Positions 62,862 through 64,000 of a DNA stretch of 64,000 nucleotides are shown one piece after another. A program made the position numbers and the translations under genes. A model generated the notes under the pieces. The model saw only the letters and a list, made by a program, of their open reading frames with translations. It was not told where the DNA came from and did no database searches. How positions within the stretch are numbered: the stretch's first letter is position 1; every line of letters begins with the position of its first letter. Source of the DNA: Enterobacter mori LMG 25706 (GTDB taxonomy: Bacteria > Pseudomonadota > Gammaproteobacteria > Enterobacterales > Enterobacteriaceae); assembly GCF_000211415.1 (NCBI RefSeq), contig NZ_GL890780.1, positions 49,765 through 113,764 of the forward strand. The letters are read 5' to 3'.

Positions 62862-63464
62862 ATGAAAATCGTCATTATTGGTGCCAGCGGTACAGTCGGT
62901 CGTGCAGTAACGGAAGCGCTGAGTCGTCGTCACGAAGTCATCCGCGTGGGTCGCACGCAGGGCGACTATCAGGTGGATATCACCTCGCAGGCGAGCGTCC
63001 AGGCGCTGTTTGAGAAAATCGGTCCGGTGGACGCGATTGTCTCCGCCAGTGGCAGCCTTCACTTTGGCCCCCTCGCGACCATGAAGGACAGCGATTTCAA
63101 CCGGGGATTGCAGGATAAGCTTTTGGGGCAGGTGCGCCTGGCGCTGACCGGCCAGCACTACCTGAACGAAGGCGGCTCGATTACGCTGATAAGCGGGATT
63201 GTGGCGCACGAGCCGATTGCGCAGGGCGTGAATGCCACCACGGTAAATGCGGCGCTGGAAGGGTTTGTGCGCGCTGCAGCCTGCGAACTGCCGCGCGGGG
63301 TCCGCATCAACCTGATTAGCCCGACGGTACTCACCGAATCCGTCGAAGCGTACGCCGGCTTCTTCCCGGGGTTTGAGAGTGTCCCCGCCGCGACCGTGGC
63401 GCAGGCCTACCGTCGCAGCGTGGAAGGCGTGCAGAGCGGACGCGTGTATAAGGTGGGTTACTGA
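62862..63464 (+). CDS. Short-chain dehydrogenase/reductase
   Basis: The 200-residue protein is a short SDR of the YbbO-unlike, CsgA-like class: GASGTVGRAVTEAL (glycine-rich NAD(P) motif at residues 7-20), VDITSQASV, VSASGSLHFGPL and NATTVNAALEGFVRAAACELP. The usual catalytic Tyr-x3-Lys is not obvious: the position before NAAL reads NATTVN, so catalysis may differ. CATAAGGAG precedes the ATG. It is probably controlled by the divergent LysR protein. Confidence 0.9.
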   Translation: MKIVIIGASGTVGRAVTEALSRRHEVIRVGRTQGDYQVDITSQASVQALFEKIGPVDAIVSASGSLHFGPLATMKDSDFNRGLQDKLLGQVRLALTGQHYLNEGGSITLISGIVAHEPIAQGVNATTVNAALEGFVRAAACELPRGVRINLISPTVLTESVEAYAGFFPGFESVPAATVAQAYRRSVEGVQSGRVYKVGY

Positions 63465-64000
63465 GCCTTACGGGCGGCGAGCAGCACCAGCATCGGGCGC
63501 TCTGCCTCTTCGGCCAGCGCGGGCCAGGCGTCAATCTGCGCCTGCGTTGGCCCCCACTCGTTGACCTCGCTTATCGTTAACCCGGCGCCGATCAGCGCGT
63601 TCAGCGTGGTGCTCAGCGTGCGGTGATACTTGATAACGCCGTCCGCCAGCCAGTTGCTGACGCGCTTGCCTTCTTCCTGATAATGGTTCACGCCCCAGAA
63701 CCGCTCGCCACTGTCGTCGGTCAGCCAGCCTTGACGGATGGCGCAGGTGTAAATGGGGTGCTCCATGGAAAAGACCAGGCTGCCGCCGGGCTTAAGCGCG
63801 CGCTGAACCTTCGCAAACAGGGCATCCAGCGCCGGCAGGTAGTGCAGCGCCAGCGAACTGTAGACCAGATCGAGGCTGTTCTCGTTGAGCTCGAGTGATT
63901 CCAGATCGCTACGCTGATAGTGAATCTGTGGGTCAGCGGTAAGCTCCCCAGCGCGGGCGAGCATCTTTTCGGAGATATCAACGCCCGTGACGTCAGCAGC
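63458..64000 (-). CDS. Class I SAM-dependent methyltransferase (cut by the window end)
   Basis: The open frame runs off the right edge. The visible part reads AADVTGVDISEKMLARA at the edge (motif I strand with the acidic SAM ligand), then SLDLVYSSLALHYLP (motif II/III) and ALKPGGSLVFSMEHPIYT. The C-terminal part (about residues 90-180) is a substrate cap. The ATG at 63,964 is internal, because the motif I sequence continues in frame upstream of it. The methylated substrate is unknown. Its stop overlaps the dehydrogenase end by seven bases, convergent. Confidence 0.9.
   Translation of the reverse strand, partial: AADVTGVDISEKMLARAGELTADPQIHYQRSDLESLELNENSLDLVYSSLALHYLPALDALFAKVQRALKPGGSLVFSMEHPIYTCAIRQGWLTDDSGERFWGVNHYQEEGKRVSNWLADGVIKYHRTLSTTLNALIGAGLTISEVNEWGPTQAQIDAWPALAEEAERPMLVLLAARKAQ

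Noticed and set aside
1..64000. CRISPR arrays, rRNA or complete tRNA genes
   Set aside because: I saw no regularly spaced repeats and no cloverleaf; the only tRNA-like sequence is the ssrA 3' end at the island boundary.

Overview
The window is from an enterobacterium, most likely Enterobacter or a close relative. Evidence is NudI, Ada and HigBA genes of enterobacterial type, a Salmonella-like BapA locus, and a tmRNA (ssrA) 3' end followed by its terminator. It falls into two halves. Positions 1 to about 26,051 are mobile, island-type DNA. Positions from about 26,052 to 64,000 are mostly chromosome-like DNA with some accessory loci.

The left half opens inside a CP4-57-type island: small exported proteins, a YfjQ/DUF932 protein, an ArdB/KlcA-type antirestriction protein, a RadC-family protein, a DUF987 protein and the CbeA/CbtA (YeeU/YeeV-type) antitoxin-toxin pair, all on the + strand. 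The order ends in a truncated gene at about 4.7 kb. Cargo follows: a family 2 glycosyltransferase, an LpxP-like lipid A acyltransferase, a 2860-residue cyclic beta-glucan synthase/GH94 protein, three zinc-ribbon miniproteins, a cspH-like gene broken by one stop codon, an intact cspA-family gene, an H-NS paralogue and an arsRBC/arsH arsenic locus. Much of this cargo points to envelope remodelling and cold or stress adaptation. At the right end, two partial copies of the ssrA 3' end (24,181 and 26,039) bracket a 1.9-kb module. It holds a strongly structured non-coding stretch, a small basic/hydrophobic protein and a retron-type reverse transcriptase. The second copy is followed by the native ssrA terminator, which marks the island end. 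No integrase and no complete ssrA lie in the window.

The right half starts with an ICL/PEP-mutase-family gene overlapping ada. Next comes an unusual cluster (28.5-39.5 kb). Seven minus-strand genes encode a PEBP-like protein, an HlyD-type adaptor, a Sua5/YrdC-domain protein, an MFS transporter, LeuC-like and LeuD-like subunits and a clavaminate-synthase-type Fe(II)/2-oxoglutarate oxygenase. Divergent from them are two more YrdC-domain genes, then a LysR regulator and a second MFS transporter. I read it as a candidate small-molecule pathway with export and possibly carbamoyl-adenylate chemistry; the product is unknown.

The bapABCD locus (40.8-57.0 kb) encodes a 3810-residue secreted biofilm adhesin with 28 Ig-like repeats plus its complete type I secretion machine. 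After it come an AT-rich orphan coiled-coil/two-membrane-helix gene, a small phage-type remnant, a HigBA toxin-antitoxin pair, nudI, an aminotransferase, a LysR/short-chain-dehydrogenase divergent pair and a methyltransferase cut by the window end.
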